NCBI GenBank assembly: GCA_964019425.1
Contig: OZ025780.1
Span: 1,816,001-1,880,000 of the forward strand
Origin: Flectonema sp. DT1601
Taxonomy: Eukaryota > Euglenozoa > Diplonemea > Diplonemida > Diplonemidae
Reading direction: 5' to 3'
DNA length: 64,000 nucleotides
Shown here piece by piece: positions 33,653 through 45,993 of this stretch; positions within the stretch are counted from its first letter, which is position 1; every line of letters starts with the position of its first letter. A program made the translations under genes and the position numbers. The notes under the pieces are model-generated. The model saw only the letters and a program-made list of their open reading frames with translations. It was not told the origin of the DNA and did not search any database.

Positions 33653-34038
33653 GATGACGGCCTCACGGCAGTTACAAGTCTTCGGGAGTGGGGGGTTGTG
33701 TGATTCCTTCTTCACGCAGGAGTCACGCCCCCCTGGTGAGAAATAATAATAATAAAACTAACAATGATAATGATAATATTGTACTTTTGTATAGGTACTG
33801 TATTGTAATAACGCGATTGTTTTGCAATGTAATCAGTTCACTTTCACATTTCAATTCCCCAAATGACCTTCCCGGCGCAACATTTCTTTATTTTCTTTTT
33901 TTTAAATAATTTTTATAAACACTTTCTTTTCGTTGATTTCGTACCTTTCTTTTAAAGTCTAGCGAATGGCATTCCTTCCGTGGTGATTCCCCTGAACGCA
34001 CAAACAAATACGCCTTGCGTGTCGGGGGGAAAGGTTTT
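28922..34038 (+). repeat. array unit 4
   Basis: (GA)24 at 32,749-32,796, (GTTGTC)8 near 33,599, minisatellite 32,068-32,444. One extra T after the A tract downstream of the gene (~30,757). Confidence 0.95.
29829..30668 (+). CDS. EGF-like domain protein, copy 4 (Thr141 allele)
   Basis: Identical to copies 1-3 except that codon 141, inside the second EGF domain between two cysteines, is ACC (Thr) instead of GCC (Ala). First of three consecutive copies sharing this change. Confidence 0.7.
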   Translation: MFNSTYVMVVMIWALSHMMSSGADTVVKVKMMTETNDVDECLSDPCGPEQTCYDPNTSAESLGDFRCRCPMYSYGCVMQNSVLDLQNAVATNAVDSIRKVYSYTLSYTTVDECELLNPCNSRQTCVDPNTAGNSLDDFTCTCAADDYWCSAEIIYVDCWNFLSGVADYAKHCVGFVCYNSALRGGQVAWICFTEIHGYAPRLTNLFCGYVLFSATFTWFFGARMMQGRGNATHNGFRASFVFLFARTFVMSLCQLHRLVCWLAAVLGRRFRGRRHLLEG

Positions 34039-34222
34039 GCCGCTGACTTTAGGTTATTAATTTGTTGTTTGTTCTGTTAGTTTGTTTGCAATCATTCTTT
34101 CTTCTTTTTGTTATCAGGAAGGACATGTCACAAGTGATGTGGTGGAGAGGAAGTGGGGGGAGGAGAGTAAGTTAAGTGGAAAATGGTACCACTTGCCGTG
34201 TGATGGAAGGAGGGATCGTTGA
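32990..34222 (+). CDS. predicted spliced gene, copy 5
   Basis: Exons at 32,990-33,177, 33,720-33,735 and 34,118-34,222. Confidence 0.4.
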
Positions 34223-35846
34223 GAGGGCTTTGCGGTGATGGTGACATGAGAGGGTGTTTGCAATTTTGTAACTTTTGTATATTTTTCAATTTTTTTTAAC
34301 AGGAGCTGAACTTATGATGAGGTGAGCAGAAGCTTCACTAAACCTCCTCGCGGTGTGTGTGTATGCATGTATGTGTGTGTTGTGTGTTGTGTATTGTTTG
34401 TTGAAACTCTGACGAGTTCTCATTACCCTTTGTGTGTGTGTTGTGTGTTCATACGTGTAGTTTGAGTGCTCGTGTGTCTGTGTCAGATGTTTCTGTGAAA
34501 CTATTTCTTTTGCCTTCCTTGGTTTTACTGAACTTGTTCTTCGTGTTGTGATTTGTGATTTGTGGTGAAGTTGTTGTGTTGTGTTTGTGTTGGAATTAAG
34601 TGTCGTGTTGTTTAACTCTGATGAGTTCTTATTGTGGTTTGAGTGCTCGTGATTTTTGCACGTGTTTCGTTTTTGAGTGCCCATTGGTTTGTGTGTGTCG
34701 CGTGTCCCGGGGGGTGGGGATGTTTGATGTGTGTGTGGAACTATTTCTTATTGATTGTTAACCATAAATCTGCTTTTTAAGATTTTACACCTTTCCTTGA
34801 TTGAACTGAACTTGCTTCGTGTTGTGATTTGTGGTGAAGTTCGATAAGTGACGTGGGAGTGGAATGCTTTATGTGGGTATGTTTTTGTTATATCAATATT
34901 TCCCGCCTTCAGCCGCAAACAGTTTTTTTTATTAAAAAAAAAAAAATGTTCAACTCAACATACGTGATGGTGGTCATGATTTGGGCTTTGTCCCACATGA
35001 TGTCATCGGGAGCAGACACCGTGGTGAAGGTGAAGATGATGACGGAGACCAACGACGTTGACGAGTGTCTGTCCGACCCCTGCGGTCCGGAACAGACTTG
35101 TTACGACCCGAACACGTCGGCAGAGTCATTGGGCGACTTCAGATGCAGGTGCCCAATGTACTCGTACGGTTGCGTGATGCAGAATTCTGTACTTGACTTA
35201 CAGAATGCTGTTGCAACCAACGCCGTGGATTCTATCCGCAAGGTGTACTCTTATACTCTGTCGTACACAACTGTCGATGAGTGCGAGTTACTAAATCCTT
35301 GTAACTCCAGACAGACTTGCGTGGATCCGAACACGGCCGGCAACTCTCTAGACGACTTCACCTGTACCTGTGCAGCTGACGATTACTGGTGCTCTGCGGA
35401 AATCATTTACGTCGACTGTTGGAACTTCCTTTCTGGTGTCGCCGATTACGCCAAACATTGCGTGGGCTTTGTGTGTTACAACTCCGCTCTGCGTGGTGGT
35501 CAGGTAGCGTGGATCTGTTTCACTGAGATCCACGGCTACGCACCTCGCCTGACAAACTTGTTCTGTGGGTACGTCCTCTTTTCGGCCACGTTCACGTGGT
35601 TTTTTGGAGCGCGTATGATGCAAGGACGTGGCAACGCCACCCACAACGGGTTCCGAGCAAGCTTCGTCTTCTTGTTCGCGAGAACCTTTGTCATGTCCTT
35701 GTGTCAGCTCCACAGGCTGGTCTGTTGGCTGGCTGCGGTACTCGGCAGAAGGTTCCGAGGAAGAAGACATCTTCTTGAGGGATGAATCTTTTACAACAAA
35801 AGAAAAGAAGGAAAACACAATGATCTGATCAAGAAAAAAAACAAAC

Positions 35847-35878
<32 letters not shown>

Positions 35879-37862
35879 CTTCTCGTTCCCCTTTTTCCCC
35901 TAAATTATGTTGCGCCGTTTCTTTTTTCTTTTTTTTTTTTTTTTTTGAATGATTTTCGTTTTGGTTCTTAAAAAGAATAGGCTTTGTCTTCTGTACACAA
36001 AAAAAAAACGAAAAAACAAAAAATAAGCGACCTTTGTACCAACTTCCCTTTAACCCAATTAATATGTGCGTATTTTTATTCAAAAAAAAAAAGAAACAAA
36101 ACGATCGACACCAACAAAAAAAAAAAAAAAAAAAAAAGATATCAAAATTTACCGCACACTTTTCTTTTTTTTCATTCATCCTTCCTGTTTTCCTTCCTGT
36201 TGTGAAGAAATACCGTATAAAACCTTGAAGAAAATTAACTAGCTCTGCCGTGAGAGAGAGAGAACCATGTTTTTTTTTCGTTTGAAGTTCAAAGAAAAAT
36301 GGTTCTGTCTTTTTTTTGAAAGTTGTTTTCTAGTTTTTAGATTCCGCTTCTTCATTTCTGACAGCTGCAATTGCATTGCTGCTTTTGTGAATTAAGGTAG
36401 GTGAGATGGATTTCCTTTACACGAACTTCTTTTCTTTTTTTTTCCCCCGACAAGTAGTAGTAGAAAGTACGGGCCATTCACATTTGGGTTAGTAAGTTGT
36501 TGTCGTTGTTGTTGTCTTGTCGTCGAGCGAGAGAGTACAACTACTCTCTCGGCCGATAGATGAGATTAAATAAATGAATAAATATATAAATAGGAAGTAA
36601 GAATCGGATACTAATCATTTTTGAGAAGTATTCAGTTGTATTGGACTTCTGAAACTAAAAATAAAATAATAATAAAAAACATAAAAAACATTCGTTTCAT
36701 TTTCATTTTCATTTTCATTTTACTCATAACCAACAACAAGAAATTTTCTTTAACAACACGGGGACGAGATGTGAATGGTCTTTTGGAGAATTGTGTCGGA
36801 TTTTATTTTATTTTATTTCATTTTTTTTGCTGGCACACGAAAACTAATAAACGCACTGAAAGAAGGAAAACCGGAACCCGGAAGTTGCAACTCCGATGCT
36901 CTGGCTCTTCACTTCGACGAACAACAAAAGGCTGAAAAGAGAGAATATTATTATTTTCTTGATTTGCTTTGAGATTGTGGAGTTTTTGTGTCCAATTTTT
37001 CATTTCTTCTTTTCAATTTAACAAAAAATAAAAATAAAGAAACCTTAAAAAATTTAAAAAACAAAAAAAGATCCCATCCCTCGGTACCAGTCGCGGAAAA
37101 AACGTTTATTTTCTCTTGGCAGTGCACGTCTGGAGAGACGACCTGCAAAGGCTCTCTCTCTCTGGCATTCACCCATGAGGAGATTGTATACCTTTCTTTA
37201 CTTTGTTTTTTATACCTTTCTTAACTTTGTTTTGTATACCTTTCTTTATTTGTTTTGTATACCATTCTTTACTTTGTTTTGTATACCTTTCTTAACTTTG
37301 TTTTATATACCTTTCTTTATTTGTTTTGTATACCTTTCTTTATTTGTTATGTGTACCATTCTTTGCTTTGTTTTGTATACCTTTCTTAACTTTGTTTTAT
37401 ATACCTTTCTTTATTTGTTTTGTATACCTTTCTTAACTTTGTTTTATATACCTTTCTTAACTTTGTTTTATATACCTTTCTTTATTTGTTTTGTATACCT
37501 TTCTTTATTTGTTTTGTGTACCTTTCTTTGCTTTGTTTTGGATACCTTTCTTTATTTGTTTCCGCGGGAGGGAAGGCGCACGCTGCCGACCGATCCCCCC
37601 GCTCCAATGTTGTTCTCGTTGATGTTGTGGATGTGATGGTCCAGTCTGCTGTCTTCCTTTTTTTTTTTCCCCTTCTCTTTTCTCTCACTCTCTCGCGGTG
37701 GCAAGTGCTCTGGTCTTTTGAGAGGCTGGGAAAAAGGAAAACCAGTTTTGCTGATTTTCACCCTTTTTTTTTGTTTTTACTGCGAGAGAGACGGAACGAG
37801 AGATACAGAGAGAGAGAGAGAGAGAGTGACAATGCAAAGAAAACAAAACTGACCTTTTACGT

Positions 37863-37951
<89 letters not shown>

Positions 37952-38519
37952 AAAAAAACAATTTCACCCTGGTTTTGTTTGTGCTGCTCCTCGATCATAG
38001 GGATACTCTTGCGGCAGTTGTCGAGTATCCCGTAAAAACTACCACAACAAAAACAACAAAAACATTTACCAACTCGATTCTCACTTCCTGTTCCTTGGTG
38101 AGTTTTAGCAAAAGCTGACCAACTCGACTCACGCAGCAGCTGCAGTTCCTCGCCGAGACGGAACCAGCCTCAATGATCCGAGTTGAGCGCCCACTCAGTT
38201 GGTCATCGGAGTGTAGTTATCAGCGGATTTCCTGGTTTCTCGCACAGAGAGCCAGGTTTCCCAACATAGCAACGCTTGTGGCAAAACTTGTCGTGGGAGG
38301 CTACTCGGGATTGGAGGTTGGCAGGTAAATGGGGGAAGCGAATGAAGAGAGGAGGAGACGCACGAGAGAGAATGGCAATATGTATGCGAGTGAGCCAGCT
38401 GCTGTGCTGCTGTGATTTGATTGGTATTTTTGCTAAGCAGTGTATTTCTTGCTCTGTGAACTGTTTTTGATGTTCAGGACGTGTTCATATTACTGAGGAA
38501 GGAGCCACCATCTGAGATC

Positions 38520-38551
<32 letters not shown>

Positions 38552-38742
38552 GGTGGTGTGCGGTTAAATCTCTAATTTTGGTAAATGAAATTCAATCTTT
38601 TGCAGCAATATACTTATCGTCTCTCTCTCTGTGACATTTTCGATTTAGAAAAAGTAAAATCCTGTGATCAGTACTGCTTTCATTCGTCACCCATGTGGGT
38701 TGTTGTTGTCTTGTCTTTTTTCTTCTTTTTTTTCGTGCCTGC

Positions 38743-38781
<39 letters not shown>

Positions 38782-39167
38782 GATGACGGCCTCACGGCAG
38801 TTACAAGTCTTCGGGAGTGGGGGGTTGTGTGATTCCTTCTTCACGCAGGAGTCACGCCCCCCTGGTGAGAAATAATAATAATAAAACTAACAATGATAAT
38901 GATAATATTGTACTTTTGTATAGGTACTGTATTGTAATAACGCGATTGTTTTGCAATGTAATCAGTTCACTTTCACATTTCAATTCCCCAAATGACCTTC
39001 CCGGCGCAACATTTCTTTATTTTCTTTTTTTTAAATAATTTTTATAAACACTTTCTTTTCGTTGATTTCGTACCTTTCTTTTAAAGTCTAGCGAATGGCA
39101 TTCCTTCCGTGGTGATTCCCCTGAACGCACAAACAAATACGCCTTGCGTGTCGGGGGGAAAGGTTTT
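34039..39167 (+). repeat. array unit 5
   Basis: Longest unit of the six, owing to (GA)39 at 37,866-37,943. (GTTGTC)5 near 38,746, minisatellite 37,185-37,561. Confidence 0.95.
34946..35785 (+). CDS. EGF-like domain protein, copy 5 (Thr141 allele)
   Basis: Same predicted protein as copy 4. Confidence 0.7.
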   Translation: MFNSTYVMVVMIWALSHMMSSGADTVVKVKMMTETNDVDECLSDPCGPEQTCYDPNTSAESLGDFRCRCPMYSYGCVMQNSVLDLQNAVATNAVDSIRKVYSYTLSYTTVDECELLNPCNSRQTCVDPNTAGNSLDDFTCTCAADDYWCSAEIIYVDCWNFLSGVADYAKHCVGFVCYNSALRGGQVAWICFTEIHGYAPRLTNLFCGYVLFSATFTWFFGARMMQGRGNATHNGFRASFVFLFARTFVMSLCQLHRLVCWLAAVLGRRFRGRRHLLEG

Positions 39168-39351
39168 GCCGCTGACTTTAGGTTATTAATTTGTTGTTTG
39201 TTCTGTTAGTTTGTTTGCAATCATTCTTTCTTCTTTTTGTTATCAGGAAGGACATGTCACAAGTGATGTGGTGGAGAGGAAGTGGGGGGAGGAGAGTAAG
39301 TTAAGTGGAAAATGGTACCACTTGCCGTGTGATGGAAGGAGGGATCGTTGA
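38137..39351 (+). CDS. predicted spliced gene, copy 6
   Basis: Exons at 38,137-38,324, 38,849-38,864 and 39,247-39,351. Confidence 0.4.
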
Positions 39352-40975
39352 GAGGGCTTTGCGGTGATGGTGACATGAGAGGGTGTTTGCAATTTTGTAA
39401 CTTTTGTATATTTTTCAATTTTTTTTAACAGGAGCTGAACTTATGATGAGGTGAGCAGAAGCTTCACTAAACCTCCTCGCGGTGTGTGTGTATGCATGTA
39501 TGTGTGTGTTGTGTGTTGTGTATTGTTTGTTGAAACTCTGACGAGTTCTCATTACCCTTTGTGTGTGTGTTGTGTGTTCATACGTGTAGTTTGAGTGCTC
39601 GTGTGTCTGTGTCAGATGTTTCTGTGAAACTATTTCTTTTGCCTTCCTTGGTTTTACTGAACTTGTTCTTCGTGTTGTGATTTGTGATTTGTGGTGAAGT
39701 TGTTGTGTTGTGTTTGTGTTGGAATTAAGTGTCGTGTTGTTTAACTCTGATGAGTTCTTATTGTGGTTTGAGTGCTCGTGATTTTTGCACGTGTTTCGTT
39801 TTTGAGTGCCCATTGGTTTGTGTGTGTCGCGTGTCCCGGGGGGTGGGGATGTTTGATGTGTGTGTGGAACTATTTCTTATTGATTGTTAACCATAAATCT
39901 GCTTTTTAAGATTTTACACCTTTCCTTGATTGAACTGAACTTGCTTCGTGTTGTGATTTGTGGTGAAGTTCGATAAGTGACGTGGGAGTGGAATGCTTTA
40001 TGTGGGTATGTTTTTGTTATATCAATATTTCCCGCCTTCAGCCGCAAACAGTTTTTTTTATTAAAAAAAAAAAAATGTTCAACTCAACATACGTGATGGT
40101 GGTCATGATTTGGGCTTTGTCCCACATGATGTCATCGGGAGCAGACACCGTGGTGAAGGTGAAGATGATGACGGAGACCAACGACGTTGACGAGTGTCTG
40201 TCCGACCCCTGCGGTCCGGAACAGACTTGTTACGACCCGAACACGTCGGCAGAGTCATTGGGCGACTTCAGATGCAGGTGCCCAATGTACTCGTACGGTT
40301 GCGTGATGCAGAATTCTGTACTTGACTTACAGAATGCTGTTGCAACCAACGCCGTGGATTCTATCCGCAAGGTGTACTCTTATACTCTGTCGTACACAAC
40401 TGTCGATGAGTGCGAGTTACTAAATCCTTGTAACTCCAGACAGACTTGCGTGGATCCGAACACGGCCGGCAACTCTCTAGACGACTTCACCTGTACCTGT
40501 GCAGCTGACGATTACTGGTGCTCTGCGGAAATCATTTACGTCGACTGTTGGAACTTCCTTTCTGGTGTCGCCGATTACGCCAAACATTGCGTGGGCTTTG
40601 TGTGTTACAACTCCGCTCTGCGTGGTGGTCAGGTAGCGTGGATCTGTTTCACTGAGATCCACGGCTACGCACCTCGCCTGACAAACTTGTTCTGTGGGTA
40701 CGTCCTCTTTTCGGCCACGTTCACGTGGTTTTTTGGAGCGCGTATGATGCAAGGACGTGGCAACGCCACCCACAACGGGTTCCGAGCAAGCTTCGTCTTC
40801 TTGTTCGCGAGAACCTTTGTCATGTCCTTGTGTCAGCTCCACAGGCTGGTCTGTTGGCTGGCTGCGGTACTCGGCAGAAGGTTCCGAGGAAGAAGACATC
40901 TTCTTGAGGGATGAATCTTTTACAACAAAAGAAAAGAAGGAAAACACAATGATCTGATCAAGAAAAAAAACAAAC

Positions 40976-41007
<32 letters not shown>

Positions 41008-42991
41008 CTTCTCGTTCCCCTTTTTCCCCTAAATTATGTTGCGCCGTTTCTTTTTTCTTTTTTTTTTTTTTTTTTGAATGATTTTCGTTTTGGTTCTTAA
41101 AAAGAATAGGCTTTGTCTTCTGTACACAAAAAAAAAACGAAAAAACAAAAAATAAGCGACCTTTGTACCAACTTCCCTTTAACCCAATTAATATGTGCGT
41201 ATTTTTATTCAAAAAAAAAAAGAAACAAAACGATCGACACCAACAAAAAAAAAAAAAAAAAAAAAAGATATCAAAATTTACCGCACACTTTTCTTTTTTT
41301 TCATTCATCCTTCCTGTTTTCCTTCCTGTTGTGAAGAAATACCGTATAAAACCTTGAAGAAAATTAACTAGCTCTGCCGTGAGAGAGAGAGAACCATGTT
41401 TTTTTTTCGTTTGAAGTTCAAAGAAAAATGGTTCTGTCTTTTTTTTGAAAGTTGTTTTCTAGTTTTTAGATTCCGCTTCTTCATTTCTGACAGCTGCAAT
41501 TGCATTGCTGCTTTTGTGAATTAAGGTAGGTGAGATGGATTTCCTTTACACGAACTTCTTTTCTTTTTTTTTCCCCCGACAAGTAGTAGTAGAAAGTACG
41601 GGCCATTCACATTTGGGTTAGTAAGTTGTTGTCGTTGTTGTTGTCTTGTCGTCGAGCGAGAGAGTACAACTACTCTCTCGGCCGATAGATGAGATTAAAT
41701 AAATGAATAAATATATAAATAGGAAGTAAGAATCGGATACTAATCATTTTTGAGAAGTATTCAGTTGTATTGGACTTCTGAAACTAAAAATAAAATAATA
41801 ATAAAAAACATAAAAAACATTCGTTTCATTTTCATTTTCATTTTCATTTTACTCATAACCAACAACAAGAAATTTTCTTTAACAACACGGGGACGAGATG
41901 TGAATGGTCTTTTGGAGAATTGTGTCGGATTTTATTTTATTTTATTTCATTTTTTTTGCTGGCACACGAAAACTAATAAACGCACTGAAAGAAGGAAAAC
42001 CGGAACCCGGAAGTTGCAACTCCGATGCTCTGGCTCTTCACTTCGACGAACAACAAAAGGCTGAAAAGAGAGAATATTATTATTTTCTTGATTTGCTTTG
42101 AGATTGTGGAGTTTTTGTGTCCAATTTTTCATTTCTTCTTTTCAATTTAACAAAAAATAAAAATAAAGAAACCTTAAAAAATTTAAAAAACAAAAAAAGA
42201 TCCCATCCCTCGGTACCAGTCGCGGAAAAAACGTTTATTTTCTCTTGGCAGTGCACGTCTGGAGAGACGACCTGCAAAGGCTCTCTCTCTCTGGCATTCA
42301 CCCATGAGGAGATTGTATACCTTTCTTTACTTTGTTTTTTATACCTTTCTTAACTTTGTTTTGTATACCTTTCTTTATTTGTTTTGTATACCATTCTTTA
42401 CTTTGTTTTGTATACCTTTCTTAACTTTGTTTTATATACCTTTCTTTATTTGTTTTGTATACCTTTCTTTATTTGTTATGTGTACCATTCTTTGCTTTGT
42501 TTTGTATACCTTTCTTAACTTTGTTTTATATACCTTTCTTTATTTGTTTTGTATACCTTTCTTAACTTTGTTTTATATACCTTTCTTAACTTTGTTTTAT
42601 ATACCTTTCTTTATTTGTTTTGTATACCTTTCTTTATTTGTTTTGTGTACCTTTCTTTGCTTTGTTTTGGATACCTTTCTTTATTTGTTTCCGCGGGAGG
42701 GAAGGCGCACGCTGCCGACCGATCCCCCCGCTCCAATGTTGTTCTCGTTGATGTTGTGGATGTGATGGTCCAGTCTGCTGTCTTCCTTTTTTTTTTTCCC
42801 CTTCTCTTTTCTCTCACTCTCTCGCGGTGGCAAGTGCTCTGGTCTTTTGAGAGGCTGGGAAAAAGGAAAACCAGTTTTGCTGATTTTCACCCTTTTTTTT
42901 TGTTTTTACTGCGAGAGAGACGGAACGAGAGATACAGAGAGAGAGAGAGAGAGAGTGACAATGCAAAGAAAACAAAACTGACCTTTTACGT

Positions 42992-43040
<49 letters not shown>

Positions 43041-43608
43041 AAAAAAACAATTTCACCCTGGTTTTGTTTGTGCTGCTCCTCGATCATAGGGATACTCTTG
43101 CGGCAGTTGTCGAGTATCCCGTAAAAACTACCACAACAAAAACAACAAAAACATTTACCAACTCGATTCTCACTTCCTGTTCCTTGGTGAGTTTTAGCAA
43201 AAGCTGACCAACTCGACTCACGCAGCAGCTGCAGTTCCTCGCCGAGACGGAACCAGCCTCAATGATCCGAGTTGAGCGCCCACTCAGTTGGTCATCGGAG
43301 TGTAGTTATCAGCGGATTTCCTGGTTTCTCGCACAGAGAGCCAGGTTTCCCAACATAGCAACGCTTGTGGCAAAACTTGTCGTGGGAGGCTACTCGGGAT
43401 TGGAGGTTGGCAGGTAAATGGGGGAAGCGAATGAAGAGAGGAGGAGACGCACGAGAGAGAATGGCAATATGTATGCGAGTGAGCCAGCTGCTGTGCTGCT
43501 GTGATTTGATTGGTATTTTTGCTAAGCAGTGTATTTCTTGCTCTGTGAACTGTTTTTGATGTTCAGGACGTGTTCATATTACTGAGGAAGGAGCCACCAT
43601 CTGAGATC

Positions 43609-43640
<32 letters not shown>

Positions 43641-43831
43641 GGTGGTGTGCGGTTAAATCTCTAATTTTGGTAAATGAAATTCAATCTTTTGCAGCAATAT
43701 ACTTATCGTCTCTCTCTCTGTGACATTTTCGATTTAGAAAAAGTAAAATCCTGTGATCAGTACTGCTTTCATTCGTCACCCATGTGGGTTGTTGTTGTCT
43801 TGTCTTTTTTCTTCTTTTTTTTCGTGCCTGC

Positions 43832-43864
<33 letters not shown>

Positions 43865-44250
43865 GATGACGGCCTCACGGCAGTTACAAGTCTTCGGGAG
43901 TGGGGGGTTGTGTGATTCCTTCTTCACGCAGGAGTCACGCCCCCCTGGTGAGAAATAATAATAATAAAACTAACAATGATAATGATAATATTGTACTTTT
44001 GTATAGGTACTGTATTGTAATAACGCGATTGTTTTGCAATGTAATCAGTTCACTTTCACATTTCAATTCCCCAAATGACCTTCCCGGCGCAACATTTCTT
44101 TATTTTCTTTTTTTTAAATAATTTTTATAAACACTTTCTTTTCGTTGATTTCGTACCTTTCTTTTAAAGTCTAGCGAATGGCATTCCTTCCGTGGTGATT
44201 CCCCTGAACGCACAAACAAATACGCCTTGCGTGTCGGGGGGAAAGGTTTT
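39168..44250 (+). repeat. array unit 6
   Basis: (GA)19 at 42,995-43,032, (GTTGTC)4 near 43,835, minisatellite 42,314-42,690. The left edge of the 9.8 kb duplicated block (42,587) falls inside this minisatellite. Confidence 0.95.
40075..40914 (+). CDS. EGF-like domain protein, copy 6 (Thr141 allele)
   Basis: Same predicted protein as copies 4 and 5. It is the last EGF-protein gene; the duplicated block at 52,371 does not include one. Confidence 0.7.
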   Translation: MFNSTYVMVVMIWALSHMMSSGADTVVKVKMMTETNDVDECLSDPCGPEQTCYDPNTSAESLGDFRCRCPMYSYGCVMQNSVLDLQNAVATNAVDSIRKVYSYTLSYTTVDECELLNPCNSRQTCVDPNTAGNSLDDFTCTCAADDYWCSAEIIYVDCWNFLSGVADYAKHCVGFVCYNSALRGGQVAWICFTEIHGYAPRLTNLFCGYVLFSATFTWFFGARMMQGRGNATHNGFRASFVFLFARTFVMSLCQLHRLVCWLAAVLGRRFRGRRHLLEG

Positions 44251-44434
44251 GCCGCTGACTTTAGGTTATTAATTTGTTGTTTGTTCTGTTAGTTTGTTTG
44301 CAATCATTCTTTCTTCTTTTTGTTATCAGGAAGGACATGTCACAAGTGATGTGGTGGAGAGGAAGTGGGGGGAGGAGAGTAAGTTAAGTGGAAAATGGTA
44401 CCACTTGCCGTGTGATGGAAGGAGGGATCGTTGA
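43226..44434 (+). CDS. predicted spliced gene, copy 7
   Basis: Exons at 43,226-43,413, 43,932-43,947 and 44,330-44,434. The terminal exon lies in a unit that has no EGF gene downstream. Confidence 0.4.
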
Positions 44435-44788
44435 GAGGGCTTTGCGGTGATGGTGACATGAGAGGGTGTTTGCAATTTTGTAACTTTTGTATATTTTTCA
44501 ATTTTTTTTAACAGGAGCTGAACTTATGATGAGGTGAGCAGAAGCTTCACTAAACCTCCTCGCGGTGTGTGTGTATGCATGTATGTGTTGTGCGTTGTTT
44601 GTTGAAACTCTGACGAGTTCTCATTACCCTTTGTGTGTGTTGTGTGTTCATACGTGTAGTTTGAGTGCTCGTGTGTCTGTGTCAGATGTTTCTGTGAAAC
44701 TATTTCTTTTGCCTTCCTTGATTTTTCTGAACTTGTTCTTCGTGTTGTGATTTGTGGTGAAGTTGTGTTGTGTTGTGTTTTTATTTGT
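44251..44788 (+). repeat. partial array unit 7, without cassette gene
   Basis: Matches the start of the other units, with a single-copy TG-rich segment like the first unit's, and then leaves the array after a T-rich stretch ending TTTGTAG at about 44,790. Confidence 0.85.
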
Positions 44789-44873
44789 AGCTACTAATTC
44801 CGATTTCGTACAAAAGGCGATTATCTGTTTTGATTTCTCTTTTACTCATCCACCCGTTGCATTTAAAGGCTAG

Positions 44874-45059
44874 AAAATCCTGGAGAAGAACCAACGTAGA
44901 GATGAACAAGGCAGAGTTTTATTGAAAAAAGCAAGACGAAAGTTTGAACAGAACTATTCAAAGAAGTTAATAATAGCCGACGGAAATGATAAAGAAGACA
45001 GAAAAAAAATGCTAACGAACCCCCTCATTGGATTCGAAGATTTGCGAGCCACGAAGTGA
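44874..45059 (+). pseudogene. short Lys/Arg-rich open frame, probable gene relic
   Basis: Open for 61 codons between stops with a helical, charged composition (KKARRKFEQNYSKKLIIADG), no ATG near its start, preceded by TTTAAAG. A second open stretch lies just downstream in another frame. Together they look like remains of a coding gene, family unknown. Duplicated at 54,646-54,831. Confidence 0.3.
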
Positions 45060-45166
45060 AGAGAATAATAAAATGCAGGCAATCATAGTAGCACGCAGCG
45101 GCTCTTGAAATTAAGAGATAACGGAAGAAGAAGCGGTTGAAAGATTGCCCCTGGTTCTGTACGAAG

Positions 45167-45379
45167 ATGCTTCACCCTTATGAAAAGAAAATAGACTTTA
45201 ACGCAAGTATTCATAAGAAGTTACTGCCATCCGGCTTACCGACCAAAACATCCTATGGCCTCAGTAGGACGTTAGGATCGAAAGTATTTAACACGAACAC
45301 GATCGAACTAGAACAGGCACTTCTACTAAAGAAGAGAATTGTAATGCCAAACATGTTGCAGGACATTGTTCTTCTTTGA
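45167..45379 (+). pseudogene. short open frame, probable gene relic
   Basis: 70 residues (start MLHPYEKKIDFNASIHKKLL), mixed composition typical of protein but no recognised domain. Near-identical copy at 54,939-55,151, explained by the block duplication, so it gives no evidence of selection. Confidence 0.3.
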
Positions 45380-45950
45380 AATGTAGCACTCAATTGAGGG
45401 AAGTGTTAAAGTTATGAATACTTTACCGTATTCACTGTTCACAACATGAGATGACACAAGAACTTCATGAAGCAGCTGATGGATTTACCGACAAGGTCAC
45501 CAGATATATGTCAGGCGCATAAATAGATGGCTGAAATTAGAACTCTCGGCACAATTAAAACCTACCTAACGATGCAACTTTGGCAAAATGTGAAAGATCT
45601 AATCTGGTACATGAATTAAAAACTATATGAAACTTGCTATAACGTAGGGGTGGTTACCGAGTAATGGCGCCTCTGTTTTATGTTTTATGTTTTATTCCCT
45701 GTATCAGGCTTTTTGGCCTTTAATCTTTTGGGGCATCCTTTCTGTTGTTCTTGCTCTCTGTTAATTTTAATTCTCTGTTTCATTCAGTTTTTCTTAGAAA
45801 ACGCAAAATGAACTTAAAACAAATAATCCTCTGCCAAAGCTTTTTGCAACAGACATTAAATTTTGTGTCTACTGCTTCCCTCCTTCGTTCCTTCTCAGTT
45901 CCTCTTTCTTAGTTGCCCATTTTTATCTTCTTGATGTGGTACTTCAGTTT

Positions 45951-45993
45951 CAGGGTTTTACCTTCCACAATCTTTTGGGAAGGCAAAACCCTG
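45951..45993. other. 16-bp inverted repeat, 11-base loop
   Basis: CAGGGTTTTACCTTCC opposite GGAAGGCAAAACCCTG, with one mismatch. Copy at 55,723-55,765. Could form a stable hairpin, or be the ends of a deleted element. Confidence 0.6.

Larger units (their letters stand above)
13585..44250 (+). repeat. tandem array: six full ~5.1 kb units, all head to tail
   Basis: Units start at 13,585, 18,698, 23,821, 28,922, 34,039 and 39,168 with lengths 5,113, 5,123, 5,101, 5,117, 5,129 and 5,083. Differences are almost all in GA, GTTGTC and A/T tracts. Each unit, in order, holds the terminal exon of the spliced gene, a TG-rich region with a doubled ~200-base segment, the EGF-protein gene, A/T tracts, hairpins, minisatellite, GA tract, exons of the next spliced-gene copy, and (GTTGTC)n. 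Confidence 0.97.

Noticed and set aside
8247-44788. Array as rRNA, 5S or other RNA-gene repeat.
   Set aside because: No recognisable rRNA or 5S sequence in the unit; the unit carries protein-coding sequence instead.
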